Below, in pieces: positions 43,006-53,231 of a stretch of 64,000 bases of DNA (position 1 is its first letter; each line of letters begins with the position of its first letter). This stretch comes from Tilletia caries (lineage: Eukaryota; Basidiomycota; Exobasidiomycetes; Tilletiales; Tilletiaceae): the NCBI GenBank assembly GCA_032718865.1, contig JALUTQ010000004.1, positions 124,001 through 188,000 of the forward strand, read 5' to 3'. Below the pieces are notes generated by a model that worked only from the letters and a program-made list of their open reading frames with translations, searched no databases and had not been told where the DNA came from. The position numbers and the translations under genes were made by a program.

Positions 43006-43821
43006 TGTTGGCTTACTGTGGGAGATGAGGGGAGGTGTGTAGGTGTGTGTGCGAGAACACAAACCTCACCTTGGGTGATGATGCGGGGCTGCTGGAAGTT
43101 ACTGGAAAGTGGAAAAGAAGCGAAGACCGGTACCAGGATGAGCTTCGAGCGAGAAGGGTGAGCGAGAACAGCAGAACAGCTGTGACTGGTGAGCATCAGC
43201 AACTTGGTGGGCAGAGAGCGGACAGAAAGGGATCGAAGGGGAAAGGAAATGGTGGTAGAGACTAGAGGGTGAGGTTGTGAACAGTTGGCATGATGGTCGT
43301 CGGGCGTCAATGGAAGCTTGAAGAAGGGTCTGGGCACAGGTTGGTGTTGGTTGTCGAGTGTCGAAATGAATTGATTACGTATGCAAGATTTCTGCAATAG
43401 TGGCTCAAGGACAGATCAGTCAATTCTGATGCTACGAGTACAACCACGAACCCTGTGCGAGAAGTTGCAGGACTGGATTTGGTCAAGGGTCTACTGATTC
43501 AGAATGGTGTGTTGTGTTGCATCTCCGTGAAGTCCGAACCGCCGGGACGAGTGATGAGGTGGACCCTTGTGTGGGGAGCAGGAATAACAGGATGAATGGA
43601 GCTCAGTGAGGCGCTGAGGCAGAGGGAGGAGTGGCCATCGCAGCGAGCGATGCTGCAGCGAAGGATGCCAGGGCGCAGGGCGGGTGTTCGCTGAGATGTG
43701 TGCTGGCGTCGGTGTTGATTCGATGGGATGGCACTCATAGACGAAGTCCCAGCTACCAGCTACCAGCTACCAGCCTGTTACATAGAAGTTAGACACGACC
43801 ACCACAAGCTGATTCGAAACG
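43006..43821. other. intergenic region with a short tandem repeat
   Basis: 816 bp with no supported gene. AGCTACC is repeated three times at 43751-43773, about 50 bp before the next start codon. Confidence 0.5.
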
Positions 43822-44856
43822 ATGTCGAAGTCGAAGTCGAACTCGCTGCCGTCGACGCTGAAGTCGCTCGTGCGCTCGCCCCTGTACCCAGCACGCCCCT
43901 CCCGTCTCAATCCATCCCGCCTCCTGCCCGCAGGCCGCATCGCAGGTCCAGGCAACCCACCCTCTCAAGAGTCCCTCGCAACCCTCTTCTCCTCCGTCAA
44001 GTCCGATGCCGAGGCCCGAGGACTGGGCTGGGGCGAGTGGCTCAGCCTAGCCACGGCCACCCTGCTCACCCTGAACTCGCCCAAGGGACTGCAGGAGCTG
44101 CACAAGTCTGCGATCCCGCTCTCCCTCACTCTGAGCGCGCGAACGGACCGCGCCTGTCTCATGCGCGAGGTCGGCCTTAAATGCATCGGCTTCATCGGCA
44201 TTCCCAAGGTGATCAACAATCTCGGGGCCCTAAGGAGCGTCGTGGAGGAGCACGACGCCGAACTCGCCCAAGCGCTGCCCACCTCTGCACGCAGACACAT
44301 CGTGCCTGACCAAGTTGCGGGCGTACACAAGGCTGCCAATGAGCTGTGGGACGACATCTACGCCCCGCACTCCGCCAAGCTCGTCACAATCCTGGCCAAG
44401 TCGCACCCGGATCTTCCCGTCTTCATCATCGAAGGCGAGTATGGGCCCTTGTTCGCCCCACCGCCGACATATACCAAGGGAGCCTCGACGCCGGTATGGG
44501 AGATTGACCGACTCCGGACGAGCTTGGTGGCCATCTCTGCCCTGAGGGCCCAGGGCGGCGTCGGTCCGCAGGTGACGAGCCATATCTGGGGTCTCCTCAA
44601 GGCGGTCAAGAGCGTGCAGGCGGGCGAAGAGGGTGAGACCGGGCGGAGGTGGCTCACCACGGAGGAAGGGAGCGAGTGGGTCGTCAGGACCGTAGATCGG
44701 GTATGTTTGCCCCTCGGACCCCCATTCCTTTCTCTTACGCTTTCAGTAAGGTCTATACTGACTCTCCCTTCTTGCCAGATCTGCGAGCTCGTCGAGACGG
44801 CCGCGGCTGAGGAAGCTGTGCGGCAGAGTGAGAGCGAGCACAAGAGCAAGTTGTGA
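43822..44856 (+). CDS. AhpD-like fungal protein
   Basis: Two exons (43822-44700, 44779-44856) give 318 residues. The Ser/Arg/Pro-rich N-terminus (about 50 residues) could be a mitochondrial signal. The segment ACLMREVGLKCIGFIGIPKV then INNLGALR matches the core helix pair of fungal AhpD/carboxymuconolactone-decarboxylase-like proteins, in which it reads REx-LK-x-x-x-x-GxP-x-x-x-x-x-L. The catalytic Cys-x-x-Cys of true AhpD is not present. The remainder is helical without a motif I know. Function in this family is not established. Confidence 0.6.
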   Translation: MSKSKSNSLPSTLKSLVRSPLYPARPSRLNPSRLLPAGRIAGPGNPPSQESLATLFSSVKSDAEARGLGWGEWLSLATATLLTLNSPKGLQELHKSAIPLSLTLSARTDRACLMREVGLKCIGFIGIPKVINNLGALRSVVEEHDAELAQALPTSARRHIVPDQVAGVHKAANELWDDIYAPHSAKLVTILAKSHPDLPVFIIEGEYGPLFAPPPTYTKGASTPVWEIDRLRTSLVAISALRAQGGVGPQVTSHIWGLLKAVKSVQAGEEGETGRRWLTTEEGSEWVVRTVDRVCLPLGPPFLSLTLSVRSILTLPSCQICELVETAAAEEAVRQSESEHKSKL

Positions 44857-45340
44857 TTGATGTTGACATGCCGCATGTATGCATTAGACGGAATCGCAGA
44901 CGATGCCTATCTCCTACGCTACCTGTCCTCCCAAGCGGCCCTGTCTGCCAGGCGTGAGACCCATGAGATGTAACGAGTCATGAGGGCAGCGAAAAGCGAG
45001 ATCCCCTTGCACCCCAGGGCTCGACTTTGTGTGTGTGGGATGAGGCTTGCATGAAGCGCACGACCATCACTGACTTCACTTCAGATCCTCATCCAATCCG
45101 TCGGCTCTTGTCCACGTCGACTTGCCAAAGCGCGCCCCGCTCGCAAGCCCAAGGCCTCCAACAACCCAGGAGAGCGCGCGCGCGGCCTGCTTCCCCATCT
45201 TCTCTCCCTGCCCTTGTTGCGCTTCCCTTCGCGCCACTCGGACCCTCCATTCGCGTTACCCTTGCCGGCGAGATCCACAACGAAGGGGTCCAACGAAGGA
45301 AGCAGCTCCAAGCACAGCGCGCGACTGAAGGCTGCGAGAC

Positions 45341-45402
45341 GAGAGAGCGAGAGCGAGAGCAAGAGCGAGAGCAAGAGCAAGAGCGAGAGCAAGAGCAAGA
45401 GA
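45341..45402 (+). repeat. GAGCGA/GAGCAA hexamer repeat before the kinase start
   Basis: About ten copies of GAGCRA-type hexamers, purely purine plus C, ending 9 bp before the chosen ATG at 45411. If the upstream frame is translated it would encode an Arg/Glu/Gln repeat. Confidence 0.85.
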
Positions 45403-45410
45403 GACGTACG

Positions 45411-47608
45411 ATGTCCACTCCTGCCCCACCGACGATCCCGACCACACAGCAGCCAACAGCGACCCGGAACGTGCCCATCGAGGCGGCCCCCCTCAACGCT
45501 CCCATCCCAATCCCAGCAACGGCCAATGTCAACTCGCCACAGACAACAACAGCGACCGCAACTACGACCGCGACACCGACGCCGATCATCATCACCACAA
45601 TCGTGTCCCCGCCGACCCGGTCCAACACGGTCCTCACCGCCGGAAGCAGCGGCAGCGGCAGTGTCAGCGGAGACATCAGCAATACCAGCCTCGACATCGG
45701 CGGATTTAGTAGTAGCAGCATCAACAACCTCAGTATCTCGCCACTCTCGATCTCCTCGCCCCTCTCCCTCTCGCACGACCGCTCGCCCGCTTCGCTCCGC
45801 GCAGCCTCGCGCGGACCGCGCAGTCCGAGCGATTTCAAATACGGCCAGGTTTTGGGCGAGGGCTCGTATTCGACTGTGGTGGAAGCATGGGACCTCCTCT
45901 CCGATCCTAAGACGGCTGCTCAGGCCGTGGCCGCCGCCGCCGCTGCGGGTGTGGGCGGTACGCTGTCGGCTCAGTCCAGCTATGCCAGTCTTCGGAATAA
46001 CGGACGCTCGCGCGCTTCGTCCACCGCGAGCATTGGGGCGGCGGCTGCTGCTGCTGCTGCGGGACTTTCGAGCCCGGCGGCTGTGCGGATTGGTTCGAAT
46101 GGGGTTGCTGCGAACCTCTCTGCGAGCAACGGCAACGGGCACAACAACAATCACCTCTACGCGCGCTCTCCCGAATCCGCGGCGTCGGCGATCGTGCAGG
46201 AGAACAGCGCGGTGGACACGACGGGCAAGAAAGTGTACGCGATCAAGATCCTGCACAAGGCGCATATCATCAAGGAGAAGAAGCATAAGTATGTCGGGTT
46301 TGAGAAGGAGGCGCTCAGTCGGTTGACGAAGTCGCCGGGTGTTATTACGCTGTATTGGACGTTTCAGGATCGGGAGTCGTTATGTGAGTCTTTTTTTGTC
46401 TCTTTCTGCCCCTGGGTTTTCCCACCCTCCCGCCCTGTGTTCCACCCCTTTGTTTTCTTGACCCCCGCGTAAAGAGGGCTTACCCTACCTCCCTCCCCGC
46501 AGACTTCGTCCTCGCCCTCGCGCCCAACGGCGAGCTCCTCTCGCACATCAAAACCCTCGGCTCCTTCTCCCTCACCTGCATCCGGTACTACTCCGCCCAG
46601 CTGCTCGACGCCCTGCGCTCCATCCACGAGGCCGGGGTCATCCATCGGGACGTGAAACCGGAGAATGTGCTGTTCGATAAGGAGATGAGGATTAAGATTA
46701 CTGATTTTGGGTCGGCGAAGATCTTGACGCCTTCGCCGGCGGCGTTGGCGGCCGGTCGGGCGGGGCCTCCTCCTTCTGGTTCTTCTGGTCCTCCTTCGTC
46801 GCCAACTCCGCAGCGACACGTGCTGGCGCCGAGGTTGTCCTCTACCTCGATCCGACCGGCCTTGGCGCGGTCCACGGACGAAGGCGAACCCAAAGCTGGC
46901 ACTGCCAACGGGTCCACCTCGACATCTGGCCCCGCGACGGAAAAAGCGAGCAGTTTTGTCGGCACGGCCGAGTACGTCTCCCCCGAGCTCCTCCTCTCGC
47001 GCCAAGTGAGCTTCGCCTCGGACTGGTGGGCCTTCGGATGTATCCTCTTCCAGATGTTATGCGGGAGGCCGCCGTTCAAGGGTCCGACGGAGTATCAGAC
47101 GTTCCAGCGGATCTTGCATCGGGAGTTGGAGTGGCCTGAGCAGTTTGAGGGTGAAGGTGAGGATGGGGGGCAGGGGTTGGGGGAGATTAGGGAGCTTGTG
47201 GAGAAGCTTTTGGTACTTGCGCCGGAGGATCGGTTGGGGTATGTGCCCATCTCCAAACCCGCCTCCGCCTCCGCCGAGGGTGAGAAGGAGAAGGAGAAGG
47301 AGGACGAACCGGGGAAGACTCAACGGATCCTGGACGCCGCCTCGCAAGGCGCCTCGCAAATCCGCTCGCAGGCGTTCTTTAAGGACGTAGACTGGGACAC
47401 GCTCTGGACTGGTCCTGTGCCCGCGTTGGAACCGGGACGGATTGGGCCGAGGGTGCCGTTGAGTACGCCGATGAGTATGTTGGAGTATGAGTTTGGGGAT
47501 GAGGGCTTTTTTGGGGAGGATGATGATGATGATGATGAGGAGGAGGAGGATGGGCCAGAGGAGGAGGAGCAGGAGGTCATGGTCAATGGACGGGCGATGC
47601 TGGCCTAG
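45411..47608 (+). CDS. PDK1-type AGC protein kinase (Pkh1/Ksg1 family)
   Basis: Two exons (45411-46383, 46503-47608) give 692 residues. The first 140 are Thr/Pro/Ser-rich. Kinase motifs: FKYGQVLGEGSYSTVVEA (glycine loop), VYAIKILHKAHIIKEKKHKY (Lys), VIHRDVKPENVLFD, ITDFGSAKIL, and SSFVGTAEYVSPELL, which matches the PDK1 activation loop. An Ala/Ser-rich insert of about 110 residues separates the glycine loop from the catalytic Lys. A Pro/Ser-rich insert of about 70 lies between DFG and the activation loop. A very acidic C-terminus replaces any PH domain. PDK1 phosphorylates the activation loops of other AGC kinases downstream of sphingolipid and membrane signals. The frame is open further upstream to 45027. 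Confidence 0.9.
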
Positions 47609-48176
47609 GTTTCGAAGGCCAGATCGAGATCGAGATCAACACTCGCGAGGAACGACGAACAGAACACGCGCGCACCAGAACCCCCAGATGGATGCTATAT
47701 CAATTGCATAACCTTCCTTTCTTTTCTCACAGTCTCCACCTTCCCCCCCCCCCCCCCCCCTTTCTGCTTTCTTCGTGGCTACCTTCACTCCTTTTCCCCT
47801 CTCAACCTGTACATATGTACCACACCACACACACGCACACAGAGTCACACCCTCCCTCCCTCACACACACACATACTCATCAAAGCATCGCACTTACTAC
47901 GCACCGCCACGGGGTTTCCAATTTTATACGACACGCGTTCTCCTTTCTCCTTCCCTTGCTGCTATCAACCCCTTTGAATGCTCTTCCTATCTTTCCACCC
48001 TGGGGACCTGAAGGCGAAAGAGTTCTGTTGTGTGATATCGATCGGACGGTGTAGATTGCGAAGAGATAAGACTTTAGTGCTGAGTACGGAGTGTGTAGAA
48101 GTACAGTTTGAAATACGGTCGGCCGGCGGGAAAGGAAGGTGGATGAATATCGAAGGGCCGCTGTGGGTATGGATTC
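47609..48176. other. convergent intergenic region with a C18 homopolymer
   Basis: 568 bp between two stop codons. An uninterrupted run of 18 C lies at 47743-47760, followed by CACACA-rich sequence around 47823-47877. No gene seen. Confidence 0.6.
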
Positions 48177-49184
48177 TCAGTCAAGGTCCGAGAGACCTGA
48201 TGACGATCGCCGCCGTCTTCTCCGTCGGGAGTTGGAGTTCGACCGGGAACCGGTTTGTGGGAAGAGAGGATTGGGCGGTGCTGCTCTTCTTGCATTCGCA
48301 TTCGCTTCTGGATCGGTGGCGTGGGTGATCCAGCGTAGGACCTGTTTGACGGCCTTGATGGCGGTATCATCCCCGGCACCAGCACCACGCACTGGATCGA
48401 GATCGTCATCGTCGTCGTCATCGTCGTCGTCGAGAAGGTAGTCAGGGTCGGATGCTGGGTATGCGTTTGAATTGGCGGGACGGGCGCGACGACGATTGGA
48501 ATTTTGACTCCGTAAGCGGGTGGAGCGACGGGGATTGTTGTTGTTGTTGTTTCTCCCGCCTTGGTTCTGTACTTGGCCGAGGAGGGCGCCGAGGAGTGGG
48601 AGGGCTGCTGCGCCGCCTTTTTTTGGTTTTGAAGAAGGAGAGGGGAGGAGAGGAGAGGGGGAGGGAAGAATTTGAGCTGCTGCGCGGAAAAGGTAGGGAG
48701 AAGGGACTTGCGAGGGATGCTAACCTCCTTGGCCTAGTCGACCGAGGGCGTGGAGGATGTCTGCTCCACCAGCCAAGATGCCACCCGCGTTCGCATCTCG
48801 TCCCCCAACTCCGCCTGCTACCCCTCCTGCTCCACCAAGAGCGCCGCCAACGATGCCGGCGAGTCCTCCAGCTGCGTCGGAGTCGCCCGACCACCAGGAG
48901 TAGATTGCGATGAGAGCGCCGATGAGAGCGCCGTACTTGACGCCGAAGAGGGCCAGGCTGAAGGTGTTGCGTACGGTGCGGTAGGCGATGACGAGGGATG
49001 CGTAGGCGAGGAGGAGGGAGATGAGCGGGGGCACGAGGCTTGCTGTCCACGAGTTGGGATCGATGCTGCGGGAGAAGACGGCTGCGTAGACGAAGCGGCC
49101 GAGCGCGGAGAGGACGTCGACGACGGGCGCGGGCACGAGCGTCTCCAGCGCGGACTCGATTGCATTCCGCTCAGCGCGCGGCAT
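48177..49184 (-). CDS. Apq12-like nuclear-envelope/ER membrane protein
   Basis: Two exons (48725-49184, 48177-48616) give 299 residues from MPRAERNAIESALETLVP. Two membrane segments are clear: SLVPPLISLLLAYASLVIAY and VKYGALIGALIAIYSWW, separated by RTVRNTFSLALFG. This layout resembles Apq12, which adjusts membrane fluidity for nuclear pore assembly. A Gly/Ala-rich stretch follows, then an Asn run, an Asp run (DDDDDDDDDD) and an Arg/Ser C-terminus. The family call rests on topology and the short loop, so it is moderate. It diverges from RPN3 over 225 bp. Confidence 0.55.
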
Positions 49185-49409
49185 CGTGTGGAGTGTGTTG
49201 CTGTCGATGCTGTGGTCGTCCTCGTCCTCAGTGAGTGAGTGCCAGCTGTGGATGGGAGGAAGCGTGATATGTATGTAAGGTGGAAGCGAGCAACACGGTG
49301 TTGCGAGATTCGCACTCCCACGCACAGACGGAGCAGCAAACTGGCGTGGCCCTCTTCCTCACTCACAACAGCGACATCGACATCGACATCGACAGCAGCA
49401 CAGACAACG

Positions 49410-51477
49410 ATGGCAGCAGACAAGCAGCAGAAGGACAGCAAGACAGGCGCAGGTGCAGCGACAGCGACAGGCGACGCGAAAGGCGAGGCAAAGAAGGCAG
49501 CCGCTCCCCCCGCGGTCCCCCTGCCACCAGATCAGCAGCTGCTCGCCCTCCTCCGCCAGAACGTCAGTCTCCTCCAGCGCACCATCACAAACGTAGAGCC
49601 ACGGTTCACAGCACGCGTCATCCGCACCCTCCCTGCCACCCGACAGCGCATCACACAGCACCCGCACATCCTCAAGCAGATCATCGCACAGGAGGCAACA
49701 CCCCAGGACTCCGCCCTCCGCCCGCAGCTCACAGCACTCGTCCATGCACCCGCCACACCATCAACAACAGCTGCACCAGCAGCAGCAGGCGATTCCATGG
49801 ATGTCGATCCTGCAGCTCCAGCCACCACCGCCCCAGCAGCAGCAGCATCCACAACGCCCGCCCCAACGCAGCCACTACCATCACCCCCCACCCTCTCCAC
49901 AGAAACCCAGTTCCAAGTCGACGCCTATCTCCGACTCCTCGTCCTCATCCACCTCGTCGACCGCCAGGAGTACACAGAAGCCCTCCAGCTCGCACGCACC
50001 GCCATCGACACCGTGCTCGCCCTCAACAAGCGCTCCCTCGACCAGATCGGCGCAAGGACCGTCTTCTGGCTCGGACGCGCGCTCGAACTTCGTGCCGACG
50101 CCAGTAAGGCAGGGGACGAGAACGATGCCGGGCTGGCCGCCGAACGGACGTACTTGCTCTCCCTCCACCGCACCGCCTCCCTTCGCCACGACGTCGAGGT
50201 AGAAGCCACGCTGCTGAACCTCCTCCTCCGTTCCTACATCGTCTCCTCCAACCCGCCCTTGTTCGACCAGGCCGACAAGCTCGTCGCTCGCGCTCCGTTC
50301 CCTAAGTCCAGTGCGACCAACTCGCAGATTGCACGGTACGAGTACTACGTCGGACGCATTCGGGCCGTACAGCTCAACTACTCCGAAGCCCATGCCAACT
50401 TCCAACAGGCCATCCGACGCGCCCCGCAGTTGGCCAGTCTGCAGCAGCAGTACGCACAGTCGAAGAGTAAGAAGGCGGCTGGTACGCAGAAGGAGACGAG
50501 CAGCAGCAACAACAAGGATGAGGATGTGGCGATGAGTGCGGGCGAGGAGGAGGATGGGAAGCCGGTCTCGTTACCGCCCGCGGCGGGCTTTTTGCAGACC
50601 GCGTACAAGTTCCTTATTGTTGTTGAGCTTTTGATGGGAGATATTCCTGAGCGCACGCTTTTCCGCTCTGAGATCTTGCGTCCGGCACTGGCGCCGTACA
50701 TCTCTATCGTACAAGGTACGTCTTTTCACCCACCATCGACCTCGGAGATTGAGCCAGCTATTTGTTACTGACGAGAATATCTCTGCTCATATGTTTTTTT
50801 TTTCACAGCGGTCCGAACGGGCAACTTGTCCCTGTTCCAGCAAACGCTCCAGACCCATGGAGCCCAATTCCAGTCCGACCGCACCTACTCGCTCATCCTC
50901 CGTCTCCGCTTCAACGTCATCAAGACAGGCATCCGCATGATCTCCCTCGCGTACTCCCGCATCTCCCTCAAGGACATCACCCAGAAGCTCAACCTCGAGT
51001 CCGAGGAGGACGCCGAGTACATTGTGGCCAAGGCGATCCGGGATGGCGTCGTTGGTGCCACGTCTGGTGGCCGGGGTGGCGGCGCTGGTGGGTGGGCTGG
51101 GCTCGGTGGGGGGTCTAGGGTTGATCATGAGCATGGGATTATGGAGACGAGGGAGGGTGGGGATGTTTATGCGAGTGATGAGCCGCAGGCGCAGCTTCAG
51201 CAGCGTGTTGACTTCTGTCTCCAGATCCACAACGAGTCTGTCAAGGTGAGTCTCTCTCTCTCTCTCTTTCTCTCTGCTGCCTTGGGTTTCCTTATGGGAA
51301 AACTGAGCATTTTCTCTTTTCCGGTACGCTCTTCTCCAGGCGATGCGATACCCGCTCAACACCCATAAGGCGGAGCTCGACTCGGCGGTGGCTGCTCGTG
51401 AGCGCGAGCGCGAGCTGGCGCAGGAGATTGAGGAAGGAGGCGCCGATATGGACGAGGAGGATGACGATTGGGTGTGA
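49410..51477 (+). CDS. RPN3: 26S proteasome regulatory subunit Rpn3 / PSMD3
   Basis: Three exons (49410-50715, 50809-51245, 51340-51477) give 626 residues. An Ala/Thr-rich N-terminus with an inserted Pro/Ala/Thr linker (about 110-165) precedes TPR-like helices ([60 protein letters not shown]). Then come [19 protein letters not shown] and the PCI domain: [38 protein letters not shown], [14 protein letters not shown]. The C-terminus ([20 protein letters not shown] ... DDDWV) is the conserved lid helix. Rpn3 is a structural subunit of the proteasome lid. Confidence 0.95.
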
Positions 51478-51699
51478 GGTGGTCATTTCTCCCCCTGTCC
51501 TACTTCGGGCCGTTTTTGCGCATTTTCTCCCATTCCTTCTGCAATCCAAGAGTTCTTTACATGTGTGCCCACCTGTGAACAGCCTGGTCAAAGACAGAAT
51601 GAAGCCTGAAGCGGAGGGGGTCTCGAAGAGCTCCTCCGATTCTAAGTTTGCTATGTACATCATTATTGCAGTCTGAAGGATACTCGTTCCCGACAAATC

Positions 51700-53110
51700 C
51701 TACTTAGCCTGCTGCTCCTCCTTGTCCGCAGTCTGTCCAGAACGAGAAGCTTCAAGAGTTTCGAGGTAGTGCGGCCCCTCTGCGGCGACCCGAATCCGCG
51801 CGGCGGCTTGTTCAGGCGTAAGGTCTCGTTGTGGTTCACCGAGCATTTCGAACCTGCCCAAAATGTGCACCGTTGTGAGCGCGAGGGGGAAGACCAGTAA
51901 GAAGGAAGTGCAGATGGTGAACTCACCCGACGAGGAACTTGCGTACCGTCGCGCTGCGAAGGAGAGGTGGGTAGAAGTGGATATGGAACTGAGCGTACTG
52001 TCCCAACTCAACCGCTTCGTCCCCTCCCTCCAACCAAGGCCGTACCGACTCCCCTCCCTCGCCCTCGCCCTCGCCCAGCACCTGCACCTTCCCATCTTCA
52101 AGAAGGCCAAGCGGGACCGGTCTCTGATGGATCCCCATCGAATAAGGAAAACTGCACCGAAACAGATTATCCAACGCCTTCGTCACCCAACCCAACACTT
52201 CTGCCAACGCCTCCTGCTCGATCGCGCTCATCTCGACTAGACTGGCCATCTGGCGCTGGGTGGGGAGGATGAGGACTTCGTAGGGCCAGATGGCCCAGTA
52301 TGGTACGAGGGCGAGGAAGTGCGCGTTGGTGTGGAGGATGCGGGAGGAGATTTGGGGGGAGTAAGGGGTCGGTGGGCGGTTGGTTAGTTCCCAGGCGGCG
52401 TAGTCGAGCAGTAGGGACGGTTTCCCGAAGGCCTTATCGCGGATCGTTTTCGAAGATGGATCAAGGGCGTACTCGCGCAGGGATCGGAGCGTCCGGAGAG
52501 GCTCGAGGGGAATATAATCGAGCGCCCATACTTGGCCGTGCGGGTGCGGGTTGGAACAGCCCATCGCTTGGCCTTTGTTCTCGAAGATTTGCATGTACCG
52601 TAATGGCAGTCCTCGTTCTTGTCCTGTTGTCATTTCGGACGGGATCTGGGTGCCGTAGAGCCGGGTCCAGGTTTGGATGATGGGGAGTAAGTTCGTCCGT
52701 GCGAGGGCGGGGGTGGTGCCCATCTGGGCGAGGGTGAGGTTATGTACCGGGTGGAAGCAGATCACGTAGCATGCTCCTCGTGCCGGTTGGAGCTTGATAA
52801 AACTCGGTTGGGCTTCCTGCCCTTCCTCCTCGTCCCTCGCCGCAGTCTCCGTGGGCAGCAGAGCCGCATAGTCGTTCTTGAAGATGAAGGTGGACGTGTA
52901 GGCGTCGTTGGACTCGCCGGTGGCTCGGGTGTTTCCTGGGCAGAGGTAGCATTGCGGGTCGTGGGTTGGTAGGTTCGAGGGTGGCAGGGCTTCTTGGGCG
53001 CCTTGCCAGGGTCGTTTGGTGCGGTGCGGTGAGCAGAGGACCCAGGATTGGGTGAGAGGATTCCAGCGGCGATGGGGATGCTCGGTCTCGTCGAACGTTG
53101 GCAGACTCAT
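51700..53110 (-). CDS. GAL7: galactose-1-phosphate uridylyltransferase
   Basis: Two exons (51927-53110, 51700-51853) give 445 residues. It opens HPHRRWNPLTQSWVLCSPHR and has the zinc-site CYLCPGN. The uridylylated active-site motif is GCSNPHPHGQVWALDYIP, and the C-terminal ligand region is QFHIHFYPPLLRSATVRKFL. It transfers UMP from UDP-glucose to galactose-1-phosphate (Leloir pathway). Residues about 395-415 form a short Gly/Glu-rich insert. No other GAL gene lies nearby. A (GA)n tract sits in its 5' UTR. Confidence 0.96.
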
Positions 53111-53130
53111 CCTTGCTTCACTTCTTTTCG

Positions 53131-53156
53131 CTCTCTCTCTCTCTCTCTCTCTCTCT
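53131..53156 (+). repeat. (CT)13 tract in a 121-bp divergent promoter
   Basis: The tract lies 21 bp upstream of the GAL7 start (GA-rich on the GAL7 sense strand) and about 75 bp before the TFIIIC-like gene. The two starts are only 121 bp apart, so it may form part of both promoters. Confidence 0.9.
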
Positions 53157-53231
53157 TTCCTTTCCGAGCTGGGAGGATGTGGGTGTCGAAGGTGTGTCGT
53201 GTGAAGATGAGGTCGACGCAGGGACGTGCGA

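Noticed and set aside
47743..47877. Possible CRISPR-like or tandem array in the C18/CACACA region
   Set aside because: It consists of simple homopolymer and dinucleotide runs without repeat-spacer structure, in a eukaryotic genome.
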